A stretch of 64,000 nucleotides of DNA from Sinohyriopsis cumingii. Its lineage: Eukaryota > Mollusca > Bivalvia > Unionida > Unionidae. Within the stretch, counting starts at the first letter, position 1. The number at the start of each line of letters is the position of its first letter. Position numbers and translations under genes: made by a program. The stretch lies in assembly GCA_028554795.2 (NCBI GenBank), contig CM068830.1:42826337-42890336 (forward strand), read 5' to 3'. A model generated the notes under the pieces. It had not been told where the DNA came from. It was given only the letters and a program-made list of their open reading frames with translations, and ran no database searches. This document shows positions 33,267 through 46,246 of the stretch, piece by piece.

Positions 33267-33475
33267 ATATTAAATGGCCAAAGTGAGTTGAGATATTTTT
33301 TTATTGAAATCACTTGCCAAAATGCTAAATGCATTTAGTTGAATATTGTGAATAAAACAGGTTTGTAAATCTTCTAAGCGTTTGATCTAGTGATTTAATT
33401 CGTCATACAGACAAAAAGCTTTGCGTACTCGTTGGTATACAGTATATATTTCTGTGGAGATCTTGGTTATGGAAT

Positions 33476-33780
33476 TAAGAAAACGTGAAATGTGTGACAG
33501 GAGAATGAATTGTAGCATAAAAGAGGGAACCTTGGACGCATGAAAACGTTAAATGTTTGACATGAGATATTTTGAAGTATTGTAAAATCAGGGAATTTGG
33601 GCTTTTAAAAAAAAACAGTTAAATGTGTGACAGGAGAGTTTGAAGTGCATTGTAAAGTCACGGGCTACATAAGACAAAGCGATATGTGTGACGGGAGAGT
33701 ATGAAGTTTATTGTAAAATCAGGGGCTACATAAGAAAACGTGAAATGTGTGACAGAAGAGTACGAAGTGTATTTCATGAA
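33476..33780. repeat. Minisatellite, unit about 66 bp
   Basis: Four to five copies of a unit with gtgaaatgtgtgacaggaga, gaagtgtattgtaaaatcag and ggggctacataag. Confidence 0.85.
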
Positions 33781-34840
33781 AATGAGACGCAAACGATCGG
33801 AGTAATACATATTTCAGACTGTACATTTTATGTTGTTAGAACTGCCACTCAGTTGGGCAAATTCCTGCCCGACCACCCAATTAGTTATACGTCCAAACCG
33901 ATATAGTCTGACTATACCTCCTTATTTGTTTGTACCCCTTACCGATTTCAATAACTGTAACCTTTAATATATAAAAAGTGCACAGAACTTAGTCAATTAA
34001 TTCATTGATTTATAATTTTTAACCTGAATGTGACCTGAGAGGCCCTAACCTGGCATTTTCTACGTCTTTCATGCTTAACGGACTTTCCATACCAACACTG
34101 CGCCATGTTGCGTACACTATGGGCAAGTTTGATTTCCTCAGACAACATTGTGACGTATTTCATCCTATTCGGTAACTGCCGGATAATATCGCAAATTACC
34201 ATAATGTTGGGAGTTTAGAGTTTTATCCTTGGCACACGTGTGCATAGAAATTACACCGCTTGTTAAATCTATGTAAAAGGCAATTTTGTAATTGGCATTC
34301 TTTTCCTTTGCTTGATTAGACATTGTAAATATCGGAAACAGACGACATAGTATTTTCCTTCTACGTACAATATATTTAAATCATGCATACATTCCTTCCT
34401 TCGCTGAAAATGGACTTGTCCAGGAACGGAAATGGCTTTCGAACAGGTCGTCTTTTGCGCTGAAAACTTCCGTTTGGAATGAAACGCGCAGACAATAACG
34501 GTTTGGGCAAAAACAGGTTTGAAATTATAAATCAATAAATGAACTGACTTGGTTCTGTGCATCTTTTATCTCATTTGTGCATTTCGTCTTTTACATCAGT
34601 AGGGGTGGGGGTACACGCAAGCCGGGAGGTATATTCAGACTTAAAGTCACACAGGTCATGTAGGCATTCAACACTGACTCTTTCAATAATGAGTGTCATT
34701 TTTGAGAGTTTTATTCTTCATACCTGTAAGTGGCAAGTATTGACTTCATTTGGATTCTTATGCATCCACATTCCTTTGGAGAAACAAAATGAAACTAAAA
34801 ATGTGATCCAGTACAATCCAGATTGAATGTCGTGCGCTGT
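33781..34840. other. No feature seen
   Basis: Short open frames on both strands without recognisable domains. Confidence 0.5.
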
Positions 34841-34853
34841 GATGTCACAATGA
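34841..34853. repeat. SINE-1 target-site duplication, left copy
   Basis: gatgtcacaatga, repeated exactly at 35112-35124. Confidence 0.9.
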
Positions 34854-35111
34854 TTGTTGATGTTGTTGTTGTTGTTGGGTTTAACGCCATTTTTCAGCAT
34901 ACGATAGGCTATACATGGCGGCCAGTATTAATGGTGGAGGAAGAACCCGGGAAAACCCCGGGAAGAACCACCGACCCACGAGAAGCTACTGGCAAGCTTT
35001 CTCACATGCCCACATTGGCTGAATCCGAGACTCGAACCGGGGCAGATAGAGGTGAGATGGCAGTGATCCGTAACGGAGAGCGCTTTAGACCACTCGGCCA
35101 CTCGGGGCCCC
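34854..35111 (-). mobile_element. SINE-1, full length, minus strand
   Basis: CAA-type tail (ttgttgttgttgttggg on the plus strand), body, and tRNA-Ser/Leu-like head with both boxes. The 13-bp flanking duplication is perfect, so this is a good reference copy for the family. Confidence 0.95.
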
Positions 35112-35124
35112 GATGTCACAATGA
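35112..35124. repeat. SINE-1 target-site duplication, right copy
   Basis: gatgtcacaatga, identical to 34841-34853. Confidence 0.9.
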
Positions 35125-36427
35125 AAGCTACGCATATTGAGAAACAAATTCGTACTACCCTATTTCGTGACGATTCCACTCGAAGTGCTCTTTTCTTGAC
35201 CCAAGTTTGGTGCATAGCCATCATTGTAAAAGACCATAACAATCAATAATTGTCATCTGGAGGTTTCTTGATGACAGTTAAGATGCAGAACATTCAATAA
35301 TCAGGATTGAATAGGCTTTGGTGTTGGAAAATAGTTTTAAATTTTAAAACAACAATTTTAATTAATTTAAAATGAGTAAATGCGCATACATGAACCGTGT
35401 CACTTGTACTATATTACAGATGGATTACTGAGATCGACGGTATACTGGAATACATGTATATGTTACGCTAAAGTTGATTGAATGATGAAGCGCTTGGCTG
35501 AGAGGTTGGTTATAAGGTCTTAGCAAAAGTTGTATATCAAACGCTTTGGCCTACTCTGTAACTTGCGCCATTTATTTGTTGACAGCAAATCAGGACTGGT
35601 AGTGTAATACCAGAATTTCCAGAAATCACCTTGAAAATTTTGGTCTAATTTTTATCAAATGTGGTTTACTGGATAAGGATTTGTAATGGGGTGGGGGTGG
35701 GGCTATTTATCATGCTAATGCTGATTATTGGAACCAATGGAAAAATTTTGATGCAATAATGTCCACATAGTAAGTGTGAATTTTTTCAAAGTTCGTCAAG
35801 GAAACAAGAAAAATTATTTCCATTTTTTTTAAAAGCTCTGATAGGCACAGTCTGGGTGAAATTTAAAAAGGTGTTAGTGCCACAAAGTTCTTTTGTAATA
35901 TTTAGTCGATATTGGTTGGGCTGATTTTGAGACGAAAGTGTTTTCTTTTCTTTTTCCTTTTTCCGTATACTTGTCGAAGGCATTCATAGCACTAGTTGGA
36001 TTTTCATCGTATCGCTAGCCAAGGTTCCGATAACTCTGTAGATAACGGTTATCGGAACTTTGGTTTGCGAAGATGCATATCTATCAACTTCGTTGGAAGC
36101 GATCCTTCGAAAATCTGTTGTCAGTCTGGTTTTGAATTGTTCCAATTATGTTGGAACTATTTATTTTTTAAACTTAGAGCCAAGTGCGACCTAATATCAA
36201 AGCGCGTGACGTTACATATAAAATATTTGGATGGCCATATTACCTGGATGGTCCCTTTTACTTTTACTCAAAAAAAAACGAGTGGTTTTCAAAAAGAGTT
36301 AAATATTTTATTTACTTCGTGATTAGCTCTATACTTGATCGAAAAAAATTAAACAGCCCATTAAAATATTGCCTGCGGGCTTTTAACGGGTTTTGAAAAA
36401 TGATTGTTTTATTATTCATAATTGCAA
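35125..36427. other. No feature seen
   Basis: AT-rich sequence. Open frames around 35996-36396 show no domain I recognise. Confidence 0.5.
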
Positions 36428-36668
36428 AGAGCCCCTGGTGGCTGAGTGGTCTAAGACATCAGTTTATTCAGATTACTAACAACTCACCACTGTCCGCGTT
36501 TGGTTCGAGTTTCGGCTCCGCCAACGTGTTTATGTGAGAAAGCTTGCCAGAGACCTCCCGGGATCGGTGGTTCTTCCCATGGTTTTTCAGGATTCTTCGT
36601 CCACAAATATACTGGCATCCATGTATAGTCTGTCATGTGATAAAAATAACGTTAAACCCACAAAACGA
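36428..36668 (+). mobile_element. SINE-1, old diverged copy
   Basis: Head gcccctggtggctgagtggt, B-box-like tggttcgagtttcggct, body gagaaagcttgccag and gatcggtggttcttccc, and a final gttaaacccacaaaac. Many substitutions compared with the other copies. Confidence 0.82.
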
Positions 36669-36749
36669 AACCTTCGTATGCAAGATCAGCATCTCGATTT
36701 TGTTGGTAATCTCTCGATATCAGATTGCCACTGTTTTTGTGTGTTTGTG

Positions 36750-36872
36750 CTTTGTTGTTGTTGCTGTTGTTTTATTTTTGAGGTTTTTATTTCTTTTTTA
36801 TGTTAGTTTATCTTTTTGTTTTGTTGTTGTTGTTTTGTTGTTGTTGTTGTTTGTTTTGTTTTTGTTTTTTTG
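36750..36872. repeat. TTG/TTTTG-rich simple repeat
   Basis: Interrupted runs of ttg and tttgttgttg that give Phe/Val/Leu-rich artificial frames. Confidence 0.85.
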
Positions 36873-39171
36873 AAGATTATGTTAACTGTTTCTCGTTCGT
36901 TCCACCATCAGTGGGGTTCGAAGGGGGGTTGGAAAAATAATCACTTTCAATGATACCTCAGCTAACCTTAACCTGATGTGAGGCTCTAACATTGTCGTGT
37001 GTCTGTTGCACATTCTTCTGAGTTCGTCTAACTTCAGTTTCTTATCTCTTCTGATATAGTGTTTATTCTTGGTTTAGGACCTACCAAGTGTTTATATGGA
37101 AGAGAACACGATCTGGCAAATTTAAATCCGTAAATCCTCACTATTCGATGTATTTCTACATTTTCTATATAAACAATAGGATTGTGTTTAGTGGGTAAGG
37201 TGTTGCATTTACCGCCTCCTTTACATATGTGTATTTGTTCTATATGTATGTACGTGTTTCCTTAGAGGTGAAAGGTTTTGAGAGGCTTCCATGTAGACCC
37301 CCTTTAATGTAATGCCAATTTTTGTTCTTATTATGAATAACACTGTATGGGAGGCTTGCGCTAGGGCTGCTGGGCTATATAACCGCAGTCTAGTTCAAAC
37401 GCCCTTCAGAAGAGCGGATACCATCTTGCTGTAGTCAACACGGCTAGCTAGGCCGCTAGTTCCTCCTCGATAAAAAAAAAAAGTTACGAAACTTACGAAA
37501 ACGGTCAATGGAATCGTGTCATTCTGTGTCGCGGCCAGTAGCCACAGTGCCACCTACCTGTCTGCCAACTTACAGAACCCTTGGACAACTCATTCAGATA
37601 GTAAGCTGGAATCTGAATATTTTATTTCATATTTTCATATTTAGTTGGTACCATTTATCGCCGTCATCATCATCAACATCAATAATCGTCATGCATTTGG
37701 CATTGTCAATAACGTAGCTAATATCATCAGTGTCGCCGATACAACTACTCTCATCATCATCATCGTGTTTTTGTTGTTGTTGTTGCTATTATTTTAGTTA
37801 TTATTATTATTATTATTACTATTTGACGGGGTTCACGTAATTTCATATCGAATGATATAAGTGCATACTGGTTCAACGATGAATTAGTACGAATATCAAA
37901 AACATTAATAATAGTATAATCATATGCATGTAACATGAAGCGACCCGAATTGTACTACGGGGCCCGATTTGAATTATTTTTGGTGGGACCCCCTGCATTT
38001 ACGCGTCAGTCCCCCTGTTAACACGGCATTTGGAAACAAACTTTTAAAAAAGTTGCATGTGATATTGAACTTAAATATTTTTTCCATTGCTTTAAAATTT
38101 ACTTTCTCTATATAGATATATTTTTAAAAAATTATTAACGCTCGGGGCCCCAATCTATCCAATCGACCTAAGGCCGGACCTGTGACTATCCATGGAATAT
38201 TAAGAGAAAATGAATGGATAGTTGTATATTTTGGCACGTAACATATAAACGTATACCCTAAAGAATCATTTGTTTATACTTTTATGTCCGAGCGTCAAGA
38301 GATATACTTTTTATATGATAACTTATATAATTTCTTGTTTGCTACCGTATTTGTCGTCGGTTTCGTTCTATACGGTACACGTTTGACGCGTCATATTTTG
38401 ATTCCACTATTATTCGACTGGAGCTTCATTTATTAAAATTATTCATTTCGTATGTGTTTCTGTCCTTTTTCACAGCTCCCTACAGTAGTTGTTCGAATCA
38501 GAACATATGCGTCTCATTTCTTTGACGTCAGAGGCCAAATATACGCATTACTGTTGAGACACCAGTACGTATTTTGGCCAGCAACTTCGACATATTAGAA
38601 CGGGTAGCTAGTTCAGGTTTTTAACCCGAAGTGTAACATAAATTGTTAGAAATTAGTTTTATTTGTATTTTAAGGAAGCATAGTTTAAATGCAGATCACA
38701 TATTGTTTTTTTTTTACAACGCTATAAGGCGACATATTCCATTGAATACTAAAATTGTTCTGAATAGTTAAGCTACATTCTTTATCAAACATGATATGCA
38801 AGTTTTATCATTACAATCTCAAACCAGTTGTGCGATGAGTGATATCCACTCATATAAGATCATCTGGTGGATGATGATTGGCTGGGTTTGTTAATACCAA
38901 ATATGCGGAAATTATAAATAGATTTTAATTTTTCGTTCACCCTAGACAAATAGGCTTATTTCACCACGCGAGTGACTTAGGCGATCTTCGTCCTTATTTG
39001 TTATGCTTGTTATCACTTCTGTGGGTTTTATTTCCCGAGTTTGATGAAACTTCGTATTTAAGATAATGACAAAGTTCTACTATACGGAAAATTCGCATAT
39101 ACACATATAATTCCGATGAAATCCCTTCACCGCTATATGCTTGCTTATAAATCTAGTCAAGCTACATATAA
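36873..39171. other. No gene seen; short TTA repeat at 37795-37818
   Basis: AT-rich sequence with a short ATTATT microsatellite and a TTG run near 37770. A GC-richer patch near 37950-38180 shares phrases with 21560-21740. Confidence 0.5.
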
Positions 39172-39537
39172 CAAAGATCCTGTTCTGCTGCAGCATAATG
39201 CGCATGTAGATCAGAGTCTATGTTGTTTGTTATACTAATTATTCATAAGATATTGCACAGATCCAGATCCAGATTTGCCGGCGCATGATGCGACGGCAGA
39301 TCTCTTTCTGTGCCATTTACAGTCGAACTCGACTTAAAATTGAGTAGATACGGTACATTCATGAGCCATCCTGTCGTTTTAATTGTTACATGCATCCATA
39401 CTAGTATTAGAATTGATATCTTTTATAGAACTGAATAAATCACCAAGTTCGCTTAGGAGCGATGGTTAGCTACTTATATGTGCCTTTGGAAAAGCAACTG
39501 GCTCCAATTTTGTTTGGCATGATAAAGCTTGTATTTA
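39172..39537 (+). repeat. Dispersed repeat family R3, copy 1
   Basis: ttctgctgcagcataatgcg ... gatcagagtctatgttgt ... gcacagatccagatccag ... ggaaaagcaactggctcc aligns with 63640-63975 in the same orientation. Moderately diverged. Confidence 0.65.
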
Positions 39538-39584
39538 TGTTTTTAAAAAAAACTGTGAAAACCGACATGAGGAAAACAAAAACA

Positions 39585-39834
39585 CGCACATACATACGTA
39601 CGTACATACATTCATACATACATACATACACACACGCATTCATGCATACATACATACATACATACATACATACACAAACACACACACACACACATACATA
39701 CATACATACATATTCATGCATACATACATACATACACATACACACACATACATACATAGACACATACATACATACATACATACATATATACATACATACA
39801 TACATACATACATACATAGACACACATGTATACA

Positions 39835-39865
<31 letters not shown>

Positions 39866-39994
39866 TCATGCATACATACATGCATATTCATGCATACATA
39901 CATACATACACACGCACACACATACATACATACATACATACATACATACATACATACATACATACATACATACATAGACACATACATACATACA

Positions 39995-40022
<28 letters not shown>
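39585..40022. repeat. (CATA)n-type microsatellite, about 440 bp
   Basis: Long interrupted runs of catacata with CACA and CATG variants. They give Tyr-Ile-His-Thr frames forward and Met-Tyr-Val-Cys frames in reverse; neither is a gene. Confidence 0.97.
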
Positions 40023-40025
<3 letters not shown>

Positions 40026-43000
40026 GCTGTTTCATACTTTTTTCTGTTTTATTACTGTGACATAAATTACAGAAATAATAGATGTTTTGCTGTGTTTCAT
40101 TAAATAAGTTGGATTTGTTTGTGCCAAATTATGAACAGCTAGTACATGTACATCACGAATTTCATCAGTGGGTTTACCATTGTTAAGGTTCAGCGTATCG
40201 AAATTTAGGTTTCCTCTTACAATAACATTTTCAGACTTTGTACAGACTTTGTACTAGTAAAGTTATTTAGGAAAGAAATGCACGTGCCATATTGGGATGT
40301 ATACACATCAAGCATCAGTTATTTGCCATTACGAATAATAATCTCAGCAGGTAGATTTTCTCAATCTGAATATGTCTAATCAGTCCTCTGCATTTCTGTG
40401 AATTCTCTACACTTTATATCCTGAAACAACGAACTGGTTATTTTGAGGGGAAAATAGTGTGACTTTCTTTTTTATCACCTGTAACAAAGATACCTATTAA
40501 TCTGTTATATAAAGTTTCTTGTAATAGAACATGTCTATATTTTATTATATCCGTTAAAGTAATTCTTTACTGACTATTGGATTACTGACCCAATTTATAC
40601 GAAATTATTACACTAGTGAAACGTAGCGTAAACATCTCATCTGCCTAATACAGTGTCGTTTGACATATAGTGTTGGTCAGTCTGATTAAAATCAGATCTC
40701 CGTTGTCACGTTAAGATCTGATTTTAATGAGATTACAGTTCTGGTGTAAGTAGCAGAATTTATATAATGTTGCATGTATTAGCACAAAAACTACGTGCAA
40801 TGCAACTGTCTTTCTGTGTGGAGATATTTCCTGACAATTATACGGTAAATAATCTGTCACTGTCCATCAACTTTGACGGAGAAAACGATTACGCGTACTT
40901 GCCTTATGTTGGATGTGTCAATATACCAGTTATCGTGTACTGGGTTTTCGTACCGTTTCATGCGTCTTAAGGTAATGAAACTCCCAGGGAAAATATCAGA
41001 ATTCAGGTTAGCGTATGGTTATGGCATTTCATAAGCCTCGATGAAGGGATTGAATTCCATGTTGAAGGCCACAGAGAACATCCAGTGAGAAGTCCGCCAA
41101 TCAACTGCAACAATCCAGAAATTATACTAACAAATAAATATTACCAGCACTACTGTGACCAAAGTATTTTCCAAGCTCTATTGAATTTTCTCCAAGAATG
41201 GATTCCGAACTTTCGAAATAAAATTCATATTCCAACAGAAAATATTTTTTCTTATAGTTACCATATACAACACAGGTAGGATCTACGTCGGGTTGATTGA
41301 ATTCAGCCGTCTTCCTGCAGAGTGTATGTTTCAGTTATGAATTTTGCCTCCAGGTTACCTTTGTTTATTGTATCCTTCAGTGTTCTGATCGTATTAGAGT
41401 TGTTATTTTTGGAGATTAAGGTTTTATGTGTGCATAGATCTGCAGTTTTCAGTAATTTATATGGCAACATTGTTAATAGAGAAAGTTTGTTCTTTTTCCA
41501 GAAATCGGTGTAGCTAACAAATTCAGAATCATATCTTTGGTTTTGGAGTCACTTGTTGCATAAAGTTCATTATTTGCGTGGAATTCACGAATAAAGAATA
41601 TTTCTAGTAGCTGCTAGGCACCAGAGGGAATGAGAGAATACTATCAGTATAAGATGGTGCCATACATAAAAATAGATCCAAACATTTGGCATAATAATTG
41701 TTTTCTGTAACACCTTGTCAGCAGTAGGTGTTAGAATCCCACCTTGTCGAACTCCTTGTACAAGAAAAGTCTAGGTAGTGCGTGACTCCACTGTGCCACA
41801 AATGAAATACCTCCGTAGCACTCTTGTATTGTCAACCAGAGTTTTCTAAGAAGACAAATTATAAAGACTTCTTGAAGTTCCAGTATTGAATTGAATTGGT
41901 TTGAAATTGTATCTGTAGCACCATGTCATCGATTGGTATGGAAAAGTTATAGTGAATTAAATTTGCATGGGATTTTTATGCTTTTCCAACAGGGGAAGAT
42001 ACCATCTCCAATTGATAATTTTCCATGATTTTCCAATAGGTAATTTTTCAGTACCGATCGGGATTATTAACTGTTTTTTTCTTGTTTGTTTTATTTTTTT
42101 GTATATCGGAGTGATGTAACCCAAAATATAACACTATACATTAAATATTCATAACAATATAATGAATTATCTTATTTGATTAATTAACTGCCTAACATTC
42201 ACATAACTTTGTTGCTTTCCTGATGTAGGCGATGAGCTTTTCTCAGACATTCGTTCGCACGTTTTCTTTGAAAGATAAATGATGTTTCAGATCTAGACCA
42301 CCTGCTTTGTGCTGAGGTATACAGTATATTTGTTTTAATTTAGGATATCGTTTTTTCTGGTTTGCAGTATCTTCTTTTTCCCTGGTTTTCGTGCGAGGGC
42401 TCTGTTATTTGCTGTATTATAAAAAGTTAAAAACAATAGTATGGCAGTGCCAGTGTCTCAGATAGAACGAAGATCTTTGCTGATATTTTCAATGTATGTC
42501 TAAATAAGTTGTTAAATGGTCACATTTGTTCAAGTAGACCCATTTTTGTTTTTGTTTTGAACAAGCCGTAACCATTTTTGTGTTTATGATATAGTCAATA
42601 TGTGAACTGAGAAACTGAATTACCACTAGAGTAATGGAATGTGTTGAGTATAGAGTAATAGTGATTTTCAGTTCTTGAGATTCGCAGAAGTGCGTGCAAG
42701 TATTGTCTCCTGCGGAAGAAACATTTCTTAGGAGTGAGGCGTTCACGTCATCAAGTCAAAGTATTCATGCATTGCCATTGTATTCGCCGAGTACTTCTGC
42801 GATTTAATCCTGAGCTTCCTTAGTTAATTTATGAGTGATTAGATCATGTGTATGACGCATAAGCATTTATTATACTTAAGAGTTCGATTGAATGCTTGTG
42901 ATTCTGTTATCACCGTCAGTTAGTATTTTTGTGTTTGATTCTAGATTGCACATTACAAAGGCAACACGTTATTTTCCACGAGATCTAGAATCTAGAGATA

Positions 43001-43217
43001 GTAGTTGATCCAGTAAGCAAGAGATTATGGCAGCTGAAAAAATACCCGATGCGTTACAATTCAACTAATCTGTTCTTTTCTAATCTTTTCTTTTCTGAGT
43101 TATACAGGTTGTGGTTACGAAAAGATTTGACGTCATGCTGTTTCAGCAGCGTCTCCAGATATATAGTGTTGGTATAAAACTTGTACATGATGAAGTAGTC
43201 GAGTCGTGTAGAAACGT
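40023..43217. other. No gene seen; one perfect hairpin at 40685-40728
   Basis: 3.2 kb with no coding sequence I can support. The hairpin is listed separately. Confidence 0.5.
40685..40728. repeat. Perfect 15-bp inverted repeat, 14-bp loop
   Basis: attaaaatcagatct at 40685-40699 is the exact reverse complement of 40714-40728. It could be part of a small foldback element, but no matching outer ends were found. Confidence 0.8.
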
Positions 43218-43412
43218 TAGACTGGTCGGAGGTGATAGCTGATAACTGGTTGGCTCTGAGGTCTTGATTGGTCGGAAGTATTAGCTGATGAACTGGTTGG
43301 CTCCGAGGCCTTGATTGATCGGAAGTGATAGCTGATGAACTAGTTGGCTCTCAGGTATTGATTGATGGGAAGTGATAGCTGACGAACTAGTTGGCTCTGG
43401 GGTCTTGGTGAT
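43218..43412. repeat. Minisatellite, unit about 56 bp
   Basis: About 3.5 copies of a unit with gaagtgatagctgatgaact and ggttggctctgaggtcttga. Confidence 0.88.
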
Positions 43413-43951
43413 GTAGCTTTTATGAATATAAAGCTAACAGAGTCTGGCGGAACCCGTGCATGATACACCAGGCGTTCGCAGTTAAAATTAAGATGGCTGG
43501 TGTGAGGAACATTATCTTAAAAAAAGTAAATTTTTGGTTTTGTTTGAAAGAAATATTGTTTACTCATAATTAACCAATAGCGGAGTTTATTCCAGGTTGG
43601 GGAGGATCTCGTTCGATCCATTATGGAAATGTTAATGAGGGGATCAGCATTTCACTCACACTGTATTCATTCTCTGTACATTCATCAGTAATACAGTTCT
43701 CTGCCGATCTTATTATTATCGTTTCCTTTGGTTCTTTTATGATTTTCTCTTCCTTTTGGAGCTGTATTTTTACGAGTCGGCATTTGCACACAGTAATACT
43801 GCAGAATGTATGTTCTTGGCCTGTAGAATGCTGATGGTGCTCCAATAAGGTCACAGAGTACATACTTCATAACTGTTGGTGGCGCTTTTCGAACTCTTTT
43901 GTTCTTGTGGGGTTCATAAAAGAGTATCTTGCATTATTTATGTGTACAGTA
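43413..43951. other. No feature seen
   Basis: Open frames on the minus strand at 43621-43870 have no recognised domain. Confidence 0.5.
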
Positions 43952-43962
43952 CTTCAGATCTT

Positions 43963-44213
43963 ATTGGGGGCCCCGAGTGGCCGAGTGGTCTAACCGTTCC
44001 GGATCACTGCCATCTCACCTCTGTCTGCGTGGGTTCTAGTCCAAGGCTCGGCTAGCGTGGGTACGTGGAAAAGCCTGCCAGTAGCTTCTCGTGGATCGGT
44101 GGTTCTTCCATGAGTTTTCCAGGGTTCTTCCTCCAACATTTATACTGACCGCAATGTATAGCCTATCTTGTGCTGAAAAATGGCGTTAAACCCTAGAACA
44201 ACAACAACAACAT
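43963..44213 (+). mobile_element. SINE-1, plus strand
   Basis: tRNA-like head (ccccgagtggccgagtggtc), body, and CAA tail. The flanks cagatcttatt (43952-43962) and caggtcttatt (44214-44224) form an 11-bp duplication with one mismatch. Confidence 0.92.
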
Positions 44214-44224
44214 CAGGTCTTATT

Positions 44225-45110
44225 ATTTCCAAAGAAATTGATTCAAATCTGAGTGTGACGTTTTCAGATTCCAAAAATTGGACCAGTTGTTTAAGCAGTG
44301 CATGTTTCATATCAGAATTGCTGAGGTTCTAATTATTTTAGAGATTTTTCTTTGGCTTTTATTTCAGTCTTCTTATGTTGTCGATTCAGCGAGGTTTATC
44401 ATGGTTAATATAAGTATCAATGACTGAGTTGTTGCTATTAATTACTAAAATTTGATTAGAATTTCTAATTACTTTACTTCTGATCTTAAGCATTAATGGA
44501 GATGGATTAACCGTATTGATTAATGCATTGACCGTAACGGCTAATGTTTCAATAATAGTAAATCATCTAAAAAATGTAACTCTTTGTATTATATATTAGT
44601 ATTCAGCTTCACTTCGTTTTTAGGCGCTTTAAAAAAAAATATATTACACCATCTCCTATAACACTAGCTACAGAGTAATACATGTTGCAGTCACCATGTA
44701 AGTCTTGTTTAAAATTGAACTCCCTGTCCTCCCTCTATCAATAATGCCTTCCCTTTTGTTTATTAATGTGGACGATTTCCAAGTTGTTTATTAGGTTGCA
44801 ATCTACGAGGAACTTTTACGACTATTTTACATTCTCTGGTGAAATAATTAGGAACCTTTTATTATCTTCATCTGTGCTGCCAAGAACTTGTTCGCTTTTT
44901 TTTCTCATCTATTTTATAAATAAATTAAAATTGTCCCAAAATAATATCCAAATTACTTTTTAGCTACCTTCAAATAACTTCCAGCTTCTTTTTAAGTTAT
45001 CTTCAATATATTTTCAAGTTACAAAAATCTGACTTTCTAAAATAATAATGTCCTTGTGCAAAGTGGTCTTGACGTTCTTTCCACTGATGCCGTCATCTTT
45101 AAAAAATGAG
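44225..45110. other. No feature seen
   Basis: AT-rich sequence without supported genes. Confidence 0.5.
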
Positions 45111-45201
45111 TATGCTTACGTGTTATTAAGTTAGCACCTCATGCTTACGTGTTATTACGTTAGCACCTTATGCTTACGTGTTATTACGTTAGCACCTAAT
45201 G
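45111..45201. repeat. Tandem repeat, 29-bp unit, three copies
   Basis: Three nearly identical copies of a unit containing atgcttacgtgttattacgt. Confidence 0.92.
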
Positions 45202-45595
45202 CCGAAATTGATTATGCAAACCTATACGATACAGTTCCATTTAAATATCTCGCTAATTTTGTTCTTAAGTGGTCTTCTTTTCACTCTTTTTGTACTTCGT
45301 TAAAGTTATCAACTAGAAACAGTTACCCATTTATGACATTCGTAGTATTTCTGCATCTGACAATGACTTAAACATAATATTCATAATAAAATGGGCGTGC
45401 TTTCATGAACTGTTTTCAATTCCTTCTATCCAGTCCATTCTCTTTTGCATGTTTACCGTTATTTCCACGTATTCATAATTCCTATTTGCAGGCTTCTGTT
45501 GTTTCATTTTCACGTGTGAAGTAGTCATGACAGCTGAAAGCCTTAGTCCTGTAAATCGGTCCATCCAGTCTGGTGTCCAAATAGCCTAAGGCCCT

Positions 45596-46066
45596 TTCCT
45601 TTACAGATCACTGACATCTCACCTCTCTCCGAGTAGGTCCGATTCCCAGCTCGAATAACATATGTATTAGGGGCCCCGAGTGGCCGAGTGGTCTAAAGCG
45701 CTCTCCGTTACGGATCACTGCCATCTCACCTCTGTCTGCGTGGGTTCGAGTCTCCGATTCAGCCAATGTGGGTATGTGAGAAAGCTTGCCAGTAGCTTCT
45801 CGTGGGTCGGTGGTTCTTTCCGGTGGTTTTCCCGGGTTCTTCCTCCACCATTAATACTGTCCGCCATGTATAGCCTATCGTGTGCTGAAAAATGGCGTTA
45901 AACCCTACAACAAGAACAACAACAACATATGTATGTGAGAAAAATTACCAGTAGCTTCCCATGTGTCGGTGCTTCTACCCGGATTCGTTCCGGGTTCTTC
46001 CTCCAACAGTTATACTGGCCGCCATGTGTAGCCTCTCGTGTGCTGAAAGGGGGTTAAAACAATTAA
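45596..46066 (+). mobile_element. SINE-1, older copy split by a younger SINE-1
   Basis: The left part 45596-45656 (atcactgacatctcacctct, gattcccagctcgaata) and the right part 45935-46066 (accagtagcttcccatgtgt, gtgctgaaagggggttaaa) are the two halves of one diverged SINE-1, interrupted by the copy at 45668-45923. Confidence 0.85.
45668..45923 (+). mobile_element. SINE-1, young copy nested in an older SINE-1
   Basis: Complete head, body and caagaacaacaacaac tail. A perfect 11-bp duplication aacatatgtat (45657-45667 and 45924-45934) shows it inserted into the older copy. Confidence 0.94.
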
Positions 46067-46139
46067 CCAACCTGTTATATATTCATTAGATTGTAGGACT
46101 TTAATTCTTATCCAATCTGACTTTGATCCAGTTGAATAG

Positions 46140-46246
46140 CGTAGCATGGTTTATTTACCTGGCTGAAGCAAGAGCCTCCTAAAGAATCTTATTCTAAACC
46201 TGATAATCGTGATCCTGAGGATCGTCCTAATCATGTTCCTTATATT
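46140..46246 (+). other. Open leader in frame with the first satellite units
   Basis: One frame is open from about 46143 into the array and reads LKQEPPKESYSKPDNRD and then HVPYISHGTTSF before the first repeats, which are read as HSHGTTSYTTPC. There is no ATG in this frame. It may be a diverged first part of the array, the remains of an exon, or chance. Confidence 0.3.

Noticed and set aside
39462-40065. His-Thr-Tyr-Ile and Met-Tyr-Val-Cys open frames
   Set aside because: Translations of the CATA microsatellite on both strands.
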